Of a DNA stretch of 21,783 bases, positions 19,921 to 21,783 are shown in pieces (position 1 is the stretch's first letter; every line of letters begins with the position of its first letter). A program made the translations under genes and the position numbers. This DNA comes from CAZCCC01 sp964497245 (lineage in GTDB: Bacteria; Patescibacteriota; Patescibacteriia; Buchananbacterales; UBA6539): positions 1 through 21,783 of the forward strand of contig CAZCCC010000022.1 in NCBI GenBank assembly GCA_964497245.1, read 5' to 3'. The notes under the pieces are model-generated. The model worked only from the letters and a program-made list of their open reading frames with translations. It was not told where the DNA came from and made no database searches.

Positions 19921-21465
19921 TTAGTGGCTGCCATTAACAACCAGCTTGTACATATAACCGTCCCATAAGGCTTCCCATGAAGCTTCAATAATGTTTTCAT
20001 GGACTGCCATTGTAGTCCAGCTTTTTATACCATCAATAAAACTGATGCGCACCCTCACTTTAGCGGCAGTGCCTCGACCGGAATCAACAATTCTAACCTT
20101 GAAATCATTAAGGCGGACGTGCATCAAATCCGGATAACGCCGGCGCAAGGTTCTGCGTAAAACTTCATCCAAAGCATTAACCGGACCATCACCGTCGGCA
20201 TTAAAAAGCTTGCGTTCACCTTTAATCCTAAGCCGCAAACTGGCTTCAGTTGTTACCTCTTGGTTGGCCTTTTTCTCAACAATTGCCCGAAAATAAACAA
20301 ACTCAGGCAAATTTTCAGGCATTTTTTTTATTTGCCGTAAAAGCCAAAGATAAAAAGAAGCGTCAGCTAAACCGAAGTCTCCGCCAAAATCAACTAATTT
20401 CTGATAAACTCTGGCAACTTCATCCAATTGTTCACCTTGAATATCAAAGCCGAATTCAGAAGCTTTTGTTGAAAGATTGGCTCTACCGGACTGATTAGTT
20501 ACTCCCACTTCTTCCTTATTTCCAACAATTTCAGGATCAGCATGAAAATAATTACCTTGGATTCTTGCGTTGCCTGACTGATGCATACCTGCTTCCGTAT
20601 AAAAGGCATTTTCTCCAACCCAAGGCAAATTTGGCTGGGGAGTAGTATTCAAAACATCGCAGATAAAAAGATAAGTCTGCCTAAGAACCTTTAAATGAGA
20701 AGGGCTAATATTTTCAACATTGAAATCAAAATGAGCATTAGCCATAAAGTTGCACAAGTCCATATTACCTGTCCTCTCGCCAAATCCGCCGATTGTTCCT
20801 TCAAAAAGACCTATGCCAAAACTTAAAGCTATTTCAGCATTAGCTATTGCCCTGCCCCTGTCATTATGGGTATGGATGCCAATTTGTTCAATTGGAATAT
20901 AATCCTTAACCATATTAAGAACCTCTGAAATATCAGTCGGCTTCATTTTACCATTGGTATCACATAAAACCAGCCATTTGGCACCGGCAACTAAGGCTGC
21001 TTCTAAAGTTTGCAGGGCATAACTGCTGTCATCTTCTAAAAACGCCTGAAAAGCATGCTCAGCATCATATATAACTTCAATGCCAGAACTAACTAATGCT
21101 GAAACTGATTCACTGATTAAAGAAAGGTTTCTGTCCAAATCAACCCTTAGCCCGTTTACAGCATCATTGCTTCTGGTTTTGCCGACTAAAGTGCCAACCG
21201 GCACTTTTAAATCAATCAATGCCTGAACATCAGAACGATGAGTTCTGCCAAAAGCCGAAATTTTACCTTGAAGATCAAGACAACAGGCTGCTCTAATCCT
21301 TTCCCTGCTTGCTTCGTCTGAAACGGCAAAGCCAACTTCGTGATAATGAATACCAAGATTGTCAATTGCTTTAATTGCCCGCAAAACTTCAGGAATTTCA
21401 GTTGCTTCTATTCCCCTTTGTTGAATTCCGTCTCTAAAAGTCGTATCTTTCAATATTACTTCCAT
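19921..21465 (-). CDS. cimA: (R)-citramalate synthase
   Basis: 514 residues. DRE-TIM barrel with KDTTFRDGIQQRG, HEVGFAVSDEAS, IYDAEHAFQAFLEDD, LVLCDTNGKMKP and GIHTHNDRGRAIANAEIAL (metal His pair); the AEH-type motif separates CimA from LeuA and homocitrate synthase. A LeuA-type regulatory domain follows (about 400-514, with RIVDSGRGTAAKVRVRISF). It makes citramalate from pyruvate and acetyl-CoA, giving threonine-independent isoleucine. AGGAG lies seven bases before the ATG. The upstream Ile leader supports the isoleucine role independently. Confidence 0.92.
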   Translation of the reverse strand: MEVILKDTTFRDGIQQRGIEATEIPEVLRAIKAIDNLGIHYHEVGFAVSDEASRERIRAACCLDLQGKISAFGRTHRSDVQALIDLKVPVGTLVGKTRSNDAVNGLRVDLDRNLSLISESVSALVSSGIEVIYDAEHAFQAFLEDDSSYALQTLEAALVAGAKWLVLCDTNGKMKPTDISEVLNMVKDYIPIEQIGIHTHNDRGRAIANAEIALSFGIGLFEGTIGGFGERTGNMDLCNFMANAHFDFNVENISPSHLKVLRQTYLFICDVLNTTPQPNLPWVGENAFYTEAGMHQSGNARIQGNYFHADPEIVGNKEEVGVTNQSGRANLSTKASEFGFDIQGEQLDEVARVYQKLVDFGGDFGLADASFYLWLLRQIKKMPENLPEFVYFRAIVEKKANQEVTTEASLRLRIKGERKLFNADGDGPVNALDEVLRRTLRRRYPDLMHVRLNDFKVRIVDSGRGTAAKVRVRISFIDGIKSWTTMAVHENIIEASWEALWDGYMYKLVVNGSH

Positions 21466-21552
21466 TTTTAATCTCCTATTTTTGACTCGAACGGTTAGAA
21501 AAATTTATAATTTAAAGATCATTCAATGCCTGCTTAACCAAGCAAGACAATC

Positions 21553-21626
21553 AAAAAAACCTTCCGGTGGAAGGTCTCTTTAATCATCTTGTTTAATTCT
21601 TCTTAGAAAACTGAAAGACTTCCACC
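21553..21626 (-). promoter_or_regulatory. Ile attenuator of cimA
   Basis: Antiterminator GGTGGAAG (21619-21626) with CTTCCACC (21566-21573). Terminator ACCTTCC/GGAAGGT, loop ACC, then TTTTTTT (21553-21575). The layout is the same as in the Leu attenuator. Confidence 0.88.
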
Positions 21627-21677
21627 TAAAGGCCGGCTGATAATAATAATTCTGATAATCATTTTAGTGAAAGTCAT
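21603..21677 (-). CDS. Ile leader peptide of cimA
   Basis: 24 codons from ATG 21677; core KMIIRIIIISRPLGG with six Ile codons (ATT ATC, ATT ATT ATT ATC) just before the PLGG codons that form the antiterminator arm. The ATG is 13 bases after the -10 box, so at most about seven bases of 5' UTR. Shared TTTCACTAAAAT and PLGG show common descent with the Leu leader. Confidence 0.9.
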   Translation of the reverse strand: MTFTKMIIRIIIISRPLGGSLSVF

Positions 21678-21690
21678 AGATAATAGAATA

Positions 21691-21719
21691 ATTTTAATTT
21701 AATTTCTTAAAATAGTCAA
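21691..21719 (-). promoter_or_regulatory. Promoter of cimA
   Basis: Minus strand TTGACT (21714-21719), 17-base spacer, TAAAAT (21691-21696). Confidence 0.8.
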
Positions 21720-21783
21720 TGGTAAATTTAAGGGTATAATAAAGTAAATGGAACAAGGTATAATGAAATTATAGCTAAATCAT

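Noticed and set aside
21735..21774. Short ORF MEQGIMKL after a TATAAT on the plus strand at the right edge
   Set aside because: Only eight codons and no -35 box at a suitable distance; the surrounding sequence is AT-rich.

Overview
The window is AT-rich bacterial DNA with short intergenic gaps, single-copy biosynthetic genes and intergenic hairpin repeats (CCTGCCTGCCG, CCGCC/GGCGG and GGGTATTAAC types). With the small CxxC zinc-ribbon protein, this suggests a Patescibacteria/CPR-like genome. That assignment is an inference from style, not from a marker gene. The standard code fits all genes.

Left half (about 150-10360, plus strand). A divergent promoter region with an ArsR-type palindrome separates a partial lipoprotein gene (minus) from a long run of genes: ArsR regulator, small CPTC thioredoxin, SO_0444/ArsP-type permease, two lipoproteins (one thioredoxin-like, ArsF type), an ArsG/CcdA-type membrane protein, a small binding-protein-like gene, a double-thioredoxin/CcdA fusion, a GcvH-like lipoyl protein, another thioredoxin lipoprotein, a CoA-disulfide-reductase-like flavoprotein, lipoyl synthase, and a lipoate ligase split into LplA and LplB. 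It reads as a metalloid/thiol-redox module joined to a complete set for making and loading a lipoyl protein. No other glycine-cleavage gene is present. I propose a flavoprotein to lipoyl protein to membrane CcdA to extracytoplasmic thioredoxin dithiol relay.

Middle (10360-11460). It holds a tRNA-Pro(GGG), about 280 bases with nothing recognisable, and a zinc-ribbon gene (minus).

Right half (11425-21783, minus strand). Amino-acid biosynthesis genes: DAHP synthase, a TyrA-prephenate dehydratase fusion, a second dehydratase-like protein, 2-isopropylmalate synthase and citramalate synthase, plus small unknown genes.

The main discovery is a family of ribosome-mediated transcription attenuators. 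Five or six short leader ORFs carry runs of codons for the product amino acid: Phe before the prephenate genes, Leu before leuA, Ile before cimA, Ile/Val before an unknown two-gene operon, and Phe/Tyr/Trp between tyrA and DAHP synthase. A sixth, with no obvious codon run, precedes a 38-residue Cys-rich ORF. Each leader is followed by mutually exclusive antiterminator and terminator hairpins. In five of them the leader ATG lies 6-13 bases after a sigma70-like -10 box, so these leader peptides appear to be translated from leaderless mRNAs. Most biosynthetic genes behind them have Shine-Dalgarno sites, while the left-half genes mostly lack them.
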